Of a stretch of DNA of 64,000 nucleotides, positions 56,683 through 64,000 are shown piece by piece. Below the pieces are notes generated by a model. It was not told the DNA's origin. It made no database searches and worked only from the letters and a program-made list of their open reading frames with translations. The position numbers were made by a program, and so were the translations under genes. Position 1 is the first letter of the stretch; each line of letters starts with the position of its first letter. Origin of the DNA: Agromyces lapidis (GTDB lineage Bacteria > Actinomycetota > Actinomycetes > Actinomycetales > Microbacteriaceae); contig NZ_WBIQ01000009.1 in assembly GCF_009749405.1 (NCBI RefSeq), forward strand, positions 1-64,000. Reading direction: 5' to 3'.

Positions 56683-57753
56683 TCAGGCGGCCTCGAACGT
56701 CACGCGCGGTTCGAGCCCGAGGAAGGCGGCGTAGCGCGACGCGGCATCCTCGATCGCCTGCCGCTCGCGCGCCGCGAGCTCCCGGTGAGGACGCAGCGAG
56801 AACGTGACCGCCTTCGCCGCGATCGTGCGCTTCATCGCGGCGACGAGCTGCGCGTCGACGAGGGCCATGCCGATCGCCGTCTCGCGAGCCCGCGGCACCA
56901 CGCCCTCGGAGTCGATGACCCACCGCGAGTCCTGGTAGCCGCGGTACATCTCGTCGAGCACCTGCAGCAGGTGGCCGGCCGGTTCGGCCGCCTCGGCCGG
57001 CGCCGCCCCCGGAGCGTGCCAGAAGGTGCGCCCGTCGTGCTCGATCGACTCGAGCCGGTCGTCCGCGGCGGCGATGCCACGCCGCGCATCGGTCACCGTG
57101 AGCGTCGCCCAGTAGGCGAGGTCGCGTTCGGTCGCCGGCCCGTGCGAGGTGCAGTAGCGCGATGCGAGCTCGGCGAGCGCCTCGTCGCGATCGAACGGCC
57201 GGGCCGCCGGCACCCGCTCGCTCATGAGGGCGTAGCTGTGCTCGCCGCCGCGCGGTGCACCGCTGCACACGAGCCCCACCATCTCGAGCCGGCCGACCAC
57301 CAGCATGAGCTGCTGCCCGGTCAGTTCGAACCCGCGGTCGGCGAGCGCTGCGGCGAGGTCGGCCCGCGTCTGATCGGGTGCCTCGCCGAGCGCCGACTCG
57401 ACCGCGTCGGTGATCGCCGTCATGCGGTCGTCGAGCGCTTTCAACTGCTGGTCGAACACGGGCAGCACCCGGGGCGCCGTGAGTTCGAGGAGCCAGCGCA
57501 CGTCGTCGGCGTGTACGTAGTGCCAGGTCGGACGGAGCACGTGGGTACGGATGACCCGACCGCTCTCGAGTGCTCGGGCGAGGTCGCTCGCCTCGGGTGA
57601 CGGTGTGCGGGTCGCGACCGCCCATGCCGACTGCGACGGGTTCTCGGCCTGCACCGCGAGCAGCGACCGCACGACCTGCTCGGCATCGTCGGCCGGGGCG
57701 GTGAGCGACTGCGAGCGCAGCCGCCAGCGGGCGAGTTCGCGGTCGGTCGTCAT
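56683..57753 (-). CDS. HTH_42 (AlkX/AlkZ-like) winged-helix protein
   Basis: A 356-residue member of the HTH_42 superfamily of tandem winged-helix proteins, which includes DNA glycosylases that unhook interstrand crosslinks. The conserved site near the N-terminus reads LLAVQAENPSQSAWAVATRT, where family members carry Q-x-Q or Q-x-D; here it is QAE, and so may be a non-standard glycosylase or only DNA-binding. LRPTWHYVHADDVRWLLEL and the later helix DSRWVIDSEGVVPRARETAI are typical. It converges on the CAT gene. Confidence 0.75.
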   Translation of the reverse strand: MTTDRELARWRLRSQSLTAPADDAEQVVRSLLAVQAENPSQSAWAVATRTPSPEASDLARALESGRVIRTHVLRPTWHYVHADDVRWLLELTAPRVLPVFDQQLKALDDRMTAITDAVESALGEAPDQTRADLAAALADRGFELTGQQLMLVVGRLEMVGLVCSGAPRGGEHSYALMSERVPAARPFDRDEALAELASRYCTSHGPATERDLAYWATLTVTDARRGIAAADDRLESIEHDGRTFWHAPGAAPAEAAEPAGHLLQVLDEMYRGYQDSRWVIDSEGVVPRARETAIGMALVDAQLVAAMKRTIAAKAVTFSLRPHRELAARERQAIEDAASRYAAFLGLEPRVTFEAA

Positions 57754-57891
57754 CTCTGCAGCGTAGGGCGGGCCGCCGTCATGGGCCCGGTCACGCTCGG
57801 TGCCCACCCGCCTCGACCCGATTCCTCTGGGACGCTTGACTGGGACGCACGACCCACAATACGCTGCGAGCCATCGAGCAAGGAGGCTCAC

Positions 57892-59985
57892 ATGGCGCAC
57901 CACGTTCACTCGAGATCCGCCGCAACACCGCTCGCCGACGGTCGGCGACGACGCTCCACCCGCTCCACCCGCTCCATCCTCGGCATCGCCGCGATCGGCG
58001 CACTGCTCTTCACCATTCCCGTCGCCCCGGCATCAGCCGCCGACGACTGGTGGGATGCCCCCAACCGCCCGGCCGTCGAGGTCGAGCTGAACGTCACCGG
58101 GGCCCCGATCACGTCCGCTCCCGGCGAAGAGGTGCGCGGCTTCATCGACTCGCACACGCACCTCAACTCGAACGAGGGCTTCGGCGGGCGCATGATCTGC
58201 GGCGCCCCGTTCTCGCCGAACGGCGTCGCCGACGCCCTGAAGGACTGCCCCGAGCACTACCCCGACGGCAGCGGCGCCCTGTTCGAGATGCTCACGAGCG
58301 ACCCCGACGGCAAGCACGACCCCGTCGGATGGCCGACGTTCACGGACTGGCCGAAGACCACCTCGATGAGCCACCAGGCCTCGTACTACGCCTGGGTCGA
58401 ACGTTCGTGGCGCGCGGGGCAGCGCGTGCTCGTCAACGACCTCGTCACGAACGGCGTGATCTGCTCGCTGCCGATCATGCCGAAGGACCGCTCGTGCGAC
58501 GAGATGAGCGCGATCCGGCTCGAGGCGCAGAAGGTGCGCGAGATGGAGTCGTACATCGACGGCATCTACGGCGGGCCGGGCAAGGGCTTCTTCCGCATCG
58601 TGACGACGCCCGAGCAGGCGCGCGCGGTGATCGCGGAAGGCAAGCTCGCCGTCGTGCTCGGCGTCGAGATGAGCGAGCCGTTCGGCTGCAAGATGATCCT
58701 CGACGTCGCGCAGTGCTCGAAGGCCGACATCGACCGAGGGCTCGACGAGTTCGAGGCGCTCGGCATCTCGAGCATGTTCCTCTGCCACAAGTTCGACAAC
58801 GCGCTCTGCGGGGTGCGCTTCGACACCGGCACGCAGGGCACGATCATCAACGTCGGCCAGTTCTACTCGACCGGCACCTACTGGCAGACCGAGGCGTGCA
58901 CGGGCCCGCACCACGACAACCCGATCGGCAACGCCGAGGTGCCCGAAGAGCTGCCCGGCGCCGACCCGCCGACCTACCCCTCAGGGGCGCAGTGCAACAC
59001 CCGCGGGCTCACCTCCCTCGGCGAGTACGCGCTGCGCGCGGTGATGTCGCGCAACATGATGGTCGAGATCGACCACATGAGCGTGAAGGCCGCGGGCCGC
59101 GCACTCGACCTTCTCGAGGCCGAGGACTACCCGGGTGTGCTGTCGAGCCACAGCTGGATGGACTCGAACTGGTCCGAGCGCCTGTACCGGCTCGGCGGGT
59201 TCAAGACCGGCTACCCGCACGACGCCGCGGGCTTCCTCGACGAGTGGCGCGACGGCGCCGCACTCCGCGAGCAGTACGGCAAGGCCTACGGCTTCGGCCT
59301 CGACTTCAACGGGGTCGGCAGCCATCCCGCCGGCGGCACCGCGCCGGTCGCGGTCTCGTACCCCTTCACCGCGGCCGACGGCAGCACCGTCGTCGACCGG
59401 CAGGTCAGCGGCCAGCGCACCTTCGACGTCAACACCGACGGGTTCGCCCACGCCGGCCTCACGCCCGACTACATCGAGCAGCTGCGGCTCGCCGGCGGCG
59501 GCGACGAGCTCGTCGACGAGCTGATGTCGGGCGCCGAGTCGTACCTGCAGACCTGGGAGGCGACGCGCACGCACGAGAGCGCGCAGAACCTCGCGACCGG
59601 CAAGGCGGCGACGTCGAGCTCGAATGAGTGGAACCCGTTCACGAGCTACGCCCCCGGGCGGGCGGTCGACGGTCGGAGCGACACCCGTTGGGCGAGCGGC
59701 AACTGGGGCACGAGTCCGCAGTGGCTGCGCGTCGACCTCGGCGAGTCGCAGCCGATCAGCCGGGTGACGGTGACGTGGGAGCGGTCGGCCGCGAAGGCGT
59801 ACGAGGTGCAGCTCTCCGACGACGGCCAGAGCTGGCGCACCGTCTGGTCGACGACGAGCGGCGACGGCGGCCTCGACACCGCCGCGTTCGCGGCGACGAG
59901 CGCGCGGTACGTGCGCGTGCACTGCACCGATCGCACCACGAACTACGGGTACTCGATCTGGGAGCTCGGCGTCTTCGGCAGCTGA
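57892..59985 (+). CDS. Secreted TIM-barrel metal hydrolase with C-terminal F5/8C domain
   Basis: A 697-residue exported protein. A long, Arg-rich signal peptide ends after PVAPASA. The hydrolase part resembles membrane dipeptidase/amidohydrolase barrels: GFIDSHTHLNSNEGFGG with the first His-x-His, VVLGVEMSEPFG (Glu ligand), MMVEIDHMS and LSSHSWMDS (later His ligands) and GLDFNGVG (Asp). The last 130 residues are a discoidin/F5-8C domain ending in YGYSIWELGVFG, similar to the GH84 protein's end. It may cleave a wall- or glycan-bound amide on surfaces. GGAGG precedes the ATG. Confidence 0.8.
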   Translation: MAHHVHSRSAATPLADGRRRRSTRSTRSILGIAAIGALLFTIPVAPASAADDWWDAPNRPAVEVELNVTGAPITSAPGEEVRGFIDSHTHLNSNEGFGGRMICGAPFSPNGVADALKDCPEHYPDGSGALFEMLTSDPDGKHDPVGWPTFTDWPKTTSMSHQASYYAWVERSWRAGQRVLVNDLVTNGVICSLPIMPKDRSCDEMSAIRLEAQKVREMESYIDGIYGGPGKGFFRIVTTPEQARAVIAEGKLAVVLGVEMSEPFGCKMILDVAQCSKADIDRGLDEFEALGISSMFLCHKFDNALCGVRFDTGTQGTIINVGQFYSTGTYWQTEACTGPHHDNPIGNAEVPEELPGADPPTYPSGAQCNTRGLTSLGEYALRAVMSRNMMVEIDHMSVKAAGRALDLLEAEDYPGVLSSHSWMDSNWSERLYRLGGFKTGYPHDAAGFLDEWRDGAALREQYGKAYGFGLDFNGVGSHPAGGTAPVAVSYPFTAADGSTVVDRQVSGQRTFDVNTDGFAHAGLTPDYIEQLRLAGGGDELVDELMSGAESYLQTWEATRTHESAQNLATGKAATSSSNEWNPFTSYAPGRAVDGRSDTRWASGNWGTSPQWLRVDLGESQPISRVTVTWERSAAKAYEVQLSDDGQSWRTVWSTTSGDGGLDTAAFAATSARYVRVHCTDRTTNYGYSIWELGVFGS

Positions 59986-59998
59986 TCGCGCGAGCACC

Positions 59999-60029
59999 GC
60001 GGGCCCGGCGACGTCGTCGTCGGGCCCGC
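59999..60029 (+). terminator. Hairpin terminator after the metal hydrolase gene
   Basis: GCGGGCCCG ... CGGGCCCGC with a further CGAC/GTCG inner stem and a G-T bulge: a stem of about 14 bp, 14 bases past the stop. Confidence 0.8.
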
Positions 60030-60074
60030 AGTGCATCTCGTCGATCTCCGCGCCAGCACGGATGCTCCGCACTG

Positions 60075-61370
60075 ATGCCGAACCCTACGCTGCCACCCAT
60101 GAGCGGCTCGCCGTCGCACCACTACCTCGTCGCGCTCGCCGACGGGGGCGGCACCGTGCCCGTCGAGCTCGGCGTGGTGCGCCGGCTCGTCGAGCGCGGC
60201 CATCGGGTCACCGCGCTCGTCGACGAGTCGATGGCCGCGCCCAGCCGCGCGACGGGTGCGGCAGTGCACCCCTGGAGCGCCCGGCCGGGCACCGAGTTCC
60301 GCGACTGGGCGATCAGGAACCCCCTCGAGCTCGCGAAGAGCATGTCGGAGCACTACCTCTCGGGTCCGGCCGCCGGCCACGCGGCGGACACGCGCGCCGC
60401 CATCGACGCCGCACGCCCCGATCTCGTCGTGACGACGTTCTTCACCCTCGGTGCGATGATCGCCGCCGAGGCGCACGAAGTGCCGTTCGACGTGCTGATG
60501 CCCAACGTCTACATCGCGCCGGTGCCGGGTCGCCCGCCTGGGGGCGCGGGCATGCGGCCGATGCGCGGACCGCTCGGGGCGATGCGGGATCGCATGGCGA
60601 GCGCCGCGACCACGCGGCTGCTCGACCGCTACACCGTGGATCCGCTGAACGCGGTGCGGGCGCGGCACGGCCTCGACCGAATCGGGCACGTCTGGGATCA
60701 GGTGCACCGCGCGCGACGCGAACTCGTGCTGACGACCGCCGAGTTCGAGTTCGGCGGCGACTTCCCGCCGAACGTGCGCTTCGTCGGCCCGGTGCTCGAC
60801 GACCCGGCCTGGGCCGCGCTCGTGCAGTTCGATCCGCCCGCGGGCGACGCCCCGCTCGTGCTGGTGTCGCTCTCGTCGACGTTCCAGAACCATGCCGACT
60901 GCCTGCAGCGCATCGCCGACGCGCTCGGCATGCTGCCGGTGCGCGGGGTCATCACGACGGGGCCGTCGATTCCGCCCGAACTCATCGAGGCGCCCGGCAA
61001 CGCCGTCGTCGTGGCCTCCGCGCCGCATCGCGTGGCGATGCGCCATGCGAGCCTCGTCGTGACCCACGGCGGTCACGGCACGGTGATGAAGGCGCTCGCG
61101 GCCGGCCTGCCGCTCGTGGTCCTCCACCACGGACGCGATCAGGCCGACAACGCCGCCCGGGTCGTGACGCGGGGCGCCGGCGTCGCCGTGCCGCGTCGCG
61201 CGCCCGCCGACGAGATCGCCGCGGCGATCGAACGGGTGCTCCGCCACGAGCGCTACCGGGCGGCTGCGGTCCGACTCGGCGCGGCGATCAACCGGGATGT
61301 CGCGGCGAACACCCTGCTCGACGAACTCGAGCAGCTCGCCCCGCTCACAACCCCTCCGCGATCTCCTTGA
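60075..61370 (+). CDS. GT1-type (UGT/MGT-like) glycosyltransferase
   Basis: A 431-residue GT-B glycosyltransferase. The N-terminal acceptor domain has DGGGTVPVELGVVRRLVERG, and the C-terminal donor domain has the hallmark VVTHGGHGTVMKALAAGLPL and LHHGRDQADNAARV, where the sugar nucleotide binds. It likely moves a sugar onto a small lipophilic or macrolide-like acceptor. The ATG at 60075 is taken; a second at 60099 is possible. Its 3' end overlaps the convergent arsR gene by 26 bases. It is not in an obvious biosynthetic cluster. Confidence 0.87.
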   Translation: MPNPTLPPMSGSPSHHYLVALADGGGTVPVELGVVRRLVERGHRVTALVDESMAAPSRATGAAVHPWSARPGTEFRDWAIRNPLELAKSMSEHYLSGPAAGHAADTRAAIDAARPDLVVTTFFTLGAMIAAEAHEVPFDVLMPNVYIAPVPGRPPGGAGMRPMRGPLGAMRDRMASAATTRLLDRYTVDPLNAVRARHGLDRIGHVWDQVHRARRELVLTTAEFEFGGDFPPNVRFVGPVLDDPAWAALVQFDPPAGDAPLVLVSLSSTFQNHADCLQRIADALGMLPVRGVITTGPSIPPELIEAPGNAVVVASAPHRVAMRHASLVVTHGGHGTVMKALAAGLPLVVLHHGRDQADNAARVVTRGAGVAVPRRAPADEIAAAIERVLRHERYRAAAVRLGAAINRDVAANTLLDELEQLAPLTTPPRSP

Positions 61371-61662
61371 TCGCGGCCAGTCGGCGCTCCCACTCGCGGC
61401 CGACGGCGTCGAGGCGGGCCGCGGTCGCACTGAGTTCCGACCCGAGCACGCGGTAGCGCACCTCGCGGCCGACGCGCACCGGCTCGACGACGCCGACCTC
61501 CGCCAGCACGGCGAGGTGCTTGGCAATGGCCTGCCGGGTCACCGGCAGCCGCTCGGCGAGGGCGGACGCCGAGGCATCCCCCTCGCCGAGCGCCGCGAGG
61601 ATGCTCCATCGCGTCTCGTCACCCAGGGCGGCGAACACGGGAACCAGCGTCGCAGTGCTCAT
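61345..61662 (-). CDS. ArsR-family transcriptional regulator
   Basis: A 105-residue winged-helix repressor: FAALGDETRWSILAALGEGD, ASALAERLPVTRQAIAKHLA, then VEPVRVGREVRYRV as the wing. No Cys metal motif is present, so it is of the non-metal type found with SRPBCC/AHSA1 partners. Its ATG overlaps the stop of the SRPBCC gene. The operon promoter carries two TGCAAC-type operators, and the same operator pair precedes an SDR gene 24 kb away, so its regulon probably covers both. Confidence 0.9.
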   Translation of the reverse strand: MSTATLVPVFAALGDETRWSILAALGEGDASASALAERLPVTRQAIAKHLAVLAEVGVVEPVRVGREVRYRVLGSELSATAARLDAVGREWERRLAAIKEIAEGL

Positions 61663-62141
61663 GCGTCGCCCTCGAGCAGGGCGACGAGCTTGTCGAGTTC
61701 GAGGACCCAACCCTCGGCGTGGTCGGCCATGTTGGCGGCCGGGTCGCTCGTGCGGTCGAACCCGGTCTCGACGACCGTGAGTTCGGTGCCGCCGTCGACC
61801 TCGTCGAGGGTGAAGGTGAAGACGGTCGTCGTCGTCTCGTCGATCGCGCCGTGCGCGCGACGGGCCGCGTCGTCGTTGCCCCAGCGGTACGACACGCTGC
61901 GCGGGGGGTCGATCGTCTCGACGCGGATCGGGATCACGCCGTACCCGTCGAACGTCATCGTGCCGGCCGCGCCGACGCCGGCGCCGTCGAGCACCGTCTC
62001 CCCGAACCAGCGGGAGATGTGCTCGGGCTCGGTGACGGCGCGCCACACCTTGTCGACGGGGGCGCCGATGCGGATCGTGCGCCGTACCGTGAAGGCCCCT
62101 TCATCGACGACGGATGCCTCGTTGCGGGTCTGACTCACCAT
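61659..62141 (-). CDS. SRPBCC/AHSA1-family protein
   Basis: A 160-residue helix-grip (START-like) protein: FTVRRTIRIGAPVDKVWRAV, ISRWFGETVLDG, then strands and the closing helix HAEGWVLELDKLVALL. AHSA1-type proteins bind hydrophobic ligands or chaperones and are often encoded with an ArsR regulator, as here by ATGA overlap. AAGGAG precedes the ATG. The ligand is unknown and may be the signal for the regulator. Confidence 0.9.
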   Translation of the reverse strand: MVSQTRNEASVVDEGAFTVRRTIRIGAPVDKVWRAVTEPEHISRWFGETVLDGAGVGAAGTMTFDGYGVIPIRVETIDPPRSVSYRWGNDDAARRAHGAIDETTTTVFTFTLDEVDGGTELTVVETGFDRTSDPAANMADHAEGWVLELDKLVALLEGDA

Positions 62142-62198
62142 GATCGCGCTCCTTCCAGCGGGTGGTGCGGTGGATGTCTCGGCGATCGATCGATCACC

Positions 62199-62249
62199 TG
62201 CAACTCGATAGTTGCATAGCATCGAGACGAGCGCAACCCTTTGGTTGCA
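62199..62249 (-). promoter_or_regulatory. Two 6-6-6 operators 33 bp apart before the SRPBCC-arsR operon
   Basis: Site 1: TGCAAC-TCGATA-GTTGCA (62199-62216). Site 2: CGCAAC-CCTTTG-GTTGCA (62232-62249; one mismatch in the first base). The starts are 33 bp apart, exactly as in the pair at 38523-38573. They lie 58-108 bases before the SRPBCC start and just after the end of the upstream quinone-oxidoreductase gene. Confidence 0.85.
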
Positions 62250-62255
62250 TCCCGC

Positions 62256-63308
62256 TCAGCCCACCCGGAGCACCACGCTCCCCCGCTTGTGCCCGCCGTC
62301 GACGTGGCGATGCGCGTCGACGATCCCGTCGAAGCCCACGACGCGATCGACGACCGGCCGCAGCACCCCCGCCTCGGCGAGCGCGGCGAGCCGCTCCATG
62401 CCGGCGGCATCCATGCGGCCGCCCTCGTGATCGACGACGAGGCCGCTGCGGCGAGACTGCCGCTTCGCCCAGACCAGCCCGTGCAGGTCGAGGATGACGA
62501 GGAGCAGGGTGCCGCCCGGGCGGAGGAGGTGCGCGACCCGCTCGAAGGGGGCGTTGCCGACGCACTCGACGATCACGTCGTAGCGGGCCGCCTCGCCCGG
62601 CGCCGCGAAGTCCTGCTGCGTGTAGTCGATGACGCGCTCGGCGCCGAGCGAGCGCACGAGCTCGGCGTTGCGGCCGCTCGTCACCGCCGTCACCCGTGCG
62701 CCGCGGGCGGCGGCGAGCTGCACCGCCGCCGAGCCCACCGCACCGGAGGCGCCGTTCACGAGCACCTCGCTGCCCGGGACGATCTCGACGCGATCGAGGT
62801 AGCGCAGCGCGGTGTGCCCGCCGAACACGATCGCGGCGGCCTCCTCGAACGAGAGGTTCGCCGGCTTGCGCGCGACCTGGCCGTCGGCCGCGATCGTCAC
62901 GAACTCGGCATGGCAGCCCATGCGCGAACCGCGCATGACGATCACCTCGTCGCCCACGGCGAAGCGCCCGACGCCCGAACCGACCGCCGCGACGACCCCC
63001 GCGGCATCCATGCCGAGCACCCGCACCTTCGGCCGGAACAGTCCGACCGTCGGCGCCACGAGCAGGCTGAAGCCGCGCGGCAGGCGACGCGAGCGCATCC
63101 GCTCGTCGGCGACGCTGACCGTCGAGGCGCGCACACGCACGAGCAGCTCGCCTGGGCCCGGCTCGGGGCGGGGCAGTTCGACGAGGCGCACGACCTCGGG
63201 CCCCCCGAATCGCTCGATGCGGGCGGCGCGCATCACCGTGCTCGATTCGGCGCGGGGCTCGCCTCCGTGACGCGGGTGCGTGGTCTGGTGGTGCGATCCG
63301 ATGGACAT
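62256..63308 (-). CDS. Zinc-free MDR/quinone-oxidoreductase-family protein
   Basis: A 350-residue medium-chain dehydrogenase/reductase of the quinone oxidoreductase type. MRAARIERFGGPEVVRLVEL starts the catalytic domain; GMDAAGVVAAVGSGV follows; the NADPH site is GSEVLVNGASGAVGSAAVQL. No zinc-ligand cysteines are present. The first 25 residues (to STV) are an extension with several His; an ATG at about residue 26 is an alternative start. It is divergent from a TetR gene at 63410, with two abutting operators between them, so it is likely induced by a quinone- or drug-like compound. Confidence 0.87.
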   Translation of the reverse strand: MSIGSHHQTTHPRHGGEPRAESSTVMRAARIERFGGPEVVRLVELPRPEPGPGELLVRVRASTVSVADERMRSRRLPRGFSLLVAPTVGLFRPKVRVLGMDAAGVVAAVGSGVGRFAVGDEVIVMRGSRMGCHAEFVTIAADGQVARKPANLSFEEAAAIVFGGHTALRYLDRVEIVPGSEVLVNGASGAVGSAAVQLAAARGARVTAVTSGRNAELVRSLGAERVIDYTQQDFAAPGEAARYDVIVECVGNAPFERVAHLLRPGGTLLLVILDLHGLVWAKRQSRRSGLVVDHEGGRMDAAGMERLAALAEAGVLRPVVDRVVGFDGIVDAHRHVDGGHKRGSVVLRVG

Positions 63309-63318
63309 GCGAAGCTCC

Positions 63319-63346
63319 CTTACGTCGTAAGTCTTACGTTGTAAGA
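63319..63346. promoter_or_regulatory. Abutting TetR operators between qor-like and tetR genes
   Basis: CTTACG-T-CGTAAG (63319-63331) and TCTTAC-GTT-GTAAGA (63332-63346) are perfect inverted repeats lying side by side, 10 bases before the reductase start and 64 before the TetR start. Two dimers of a TetR protein could bind them together. Confidence 0.8.
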
Positions 63347-63409
63347 TACGCCGAGCGGGGAGGCGTGTCCAGACCTCCGCCGAGAAACCTGACGCTGTAC
63401 GGTGAATCC

Positions 63410-64000
63410 ATGCCGAGAACCGCCGAGCGCACCCCGCTCAGTCGCGAGCGCGTGCTGCAGACCGCCCTGCAGCTCGCCGACCGCGACGGCCTCGACCGGC
63501 TCACCATGCGTGCTCTCGCCGACGAACTCGGCGTCGAGGCGATGTCGATCTACTACCACCTGCCCAACAAGCCGGCGATCCTCGACGGCCTCATCGAGCA
63601 GGTCTTCGCCGAGATGGCGGCCGAGACGGGCGGCTTCGCGCCCCCGGCGACGAACGCCTCGAACTGGTCGGCCGTGCTGCGCTCGCGCATCCTCGACGCG
63701 CGCCGGGTGCTGCTGCGGCATCCTTGGGCCCCTGCCCTGATGAATGTGCGCGGCACCCCCGGCACCCTCGCGATCGGCTACGCCGACGGCATCGTCGGCA
63801 TCATGCGCGGCGGCGGGCTCTCGCACGACCTCATCCACCACGGGCTGCACGCGATCGGCAGCCGCATGTACGGCTACGTGCAGGAGCTCAACGACGACAA
63901 CGCCGCCGAGCCGCCCGCCGACCCCGTGCAGTTCGCCGCCCTCGCCCCGCACCTCGCCGCGATGCTCGCCGACGTCGTGCACGACGACCCCGACTCGACC
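63410..64000 (+). CDS. TetR-family regulator, 3' end outside window
   Basis: At least 197 residues are visible, and the frame is open at the right edge. The HTH region reads RERVLQTALQLADRDGLDRL, MRALADELGVEAMSIYYHLP, NKPAILDGL, the TetR-class type with I-Y-Y-H. The C-terminal part (GYADGIVGIMRGGGLSHDLI, HGLHAIGSRMYGY) resembles TetR_C of the tetracycline repressor group. It is divergent from the MDR reductase and almost certainly represses it through the CTTAC-type operators. The end of the gene lies beyond base 64000. Confidence 0.9.
   Translation, partial: MPRTAERTPLSRERVLQTALQLADRDGLDRLTMRALADELGVEAMSIYYHLPNKPAILDGLIEQVFAEMAAETGGFAPPATNASNWSAVLRSRILDARRVLLRHPWAPALMNVRGTPGTLAIGYADGIVGIMRGGGLSHDLIHHGLHAIGSRMYGYVQELNDDNAAEPPADPVQFAALAPHLAAMLADVVHDDPDST

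Overview
The window is a 64 kb chromosomal segment from a high-G+C actinomycete, most likely a member of the Microbacteriaceae (Agromyces or Leifsonia type). The evidence is the roughly 70% G+C look, the dense packing with ATGA-type overlaps, GTG and TTG starts behind strong Shine-Dalgarno runs, and the gene families present: a 13E12/DUF222 HNH protein, two ECF41 sigma factors, F420-type (DDN) reductases, DUF6220, DUF5655 and DUF3995. The genus is an inference. I saw no rRNA, tRNA, CRISPR array or phage module. About 70 genes are supported. Most sit in small divergent pairs of a regulator and its target, often with a visible operator.

Layout. 1-1.1 kb: right end of an IS256 element that has cut off the 3' end of a SLATT-like membrane gene. 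1.4-3.5 kb: ACT-domain gene (copy 1), a PH-like membrane protein and an MBL hydrolase. 3.7-10.4 kb: regulator/target pairs (MarR with a haloalkane dehalogenase, AraC with an NmrA-type reductase, TetR with an acetyltransferase, DUF4097 with an HTH/MarR fusion). 11.4-16.4 kb: two-component system divergent from DUF6220 and a multicopper oxidase. 17.0-23.6 kb: ACT copy 2, then a probable dipeptide-use locus (PucR, amidohydrolase, POT transporter, M24-like protein, alpha/beta hydrolase). 24-37 kb: HNH protein, LysR/EamA pair, HD protein, an aadA-like nucleotidyltransferase, a cytoplasmic trypsin-like protease, a GDSL lipoprotein, a small secreted protein, a PspA operon, LtrA and a zincin. 37.2-37.7 kb: a shrunken second copy of the copper-oxidase locus. 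37.7-40.4 kb: SDR, F420-type reductase, second small secreted protein and VOC protein. 40.4-44.4 kb: TerC and two ECF41 modules. 44.4-51.5 kb: hydrolase/WYL pair, ROK regulator with a GH84 glycosidase, LysE/Lrp pair. 51.5-64 kb: ABC-F ATPase, UbiB-type kinase, CatA-like acetyltransferase, HTH_42 protein, a secreted metal hydrolase with an F5/8C domain, a glycosyltransferase, the ArsR/SRPBCC operon, and a quinone-oxidoreductase/TetR pair.

Most notable signals. (1) Two promoters 24 kb apart (SDR gene and SRPBCC-arsR operon) each carry two 6-6-6 inverted repeats of TGCAAC type placed exactly 33 bp apart, which defines a small regulon. (2) Three promoters match the ECF41 consensus (TGTCAC-type -35, 16-bp gap, CGTC-type -10), one in front of a sigma gene and two in front of likely redox partners. 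(3) A paralogous copper-oxidase locus has been reduced to two gene ends lying back to back, and contains a further 336-bp in-frame deletion at a 7-bp direct repeat. (4) Two paralogous secreted proteins with two cysteines share a fixed-spacing promoter block. (5) An ACT gene is duplicated, and one copy has lost its stop codon and reads into the antisense of its neighbour. (6) The heptamer GGCATCC/GGATGCC looks several-fold over-represented across the window.

Limits. Everything here was read by eye, with no database search. Family names rest on motifs and overall resemblance, exact start codons are uncertain where stated, and promoter and terminator calls are pattern matches.
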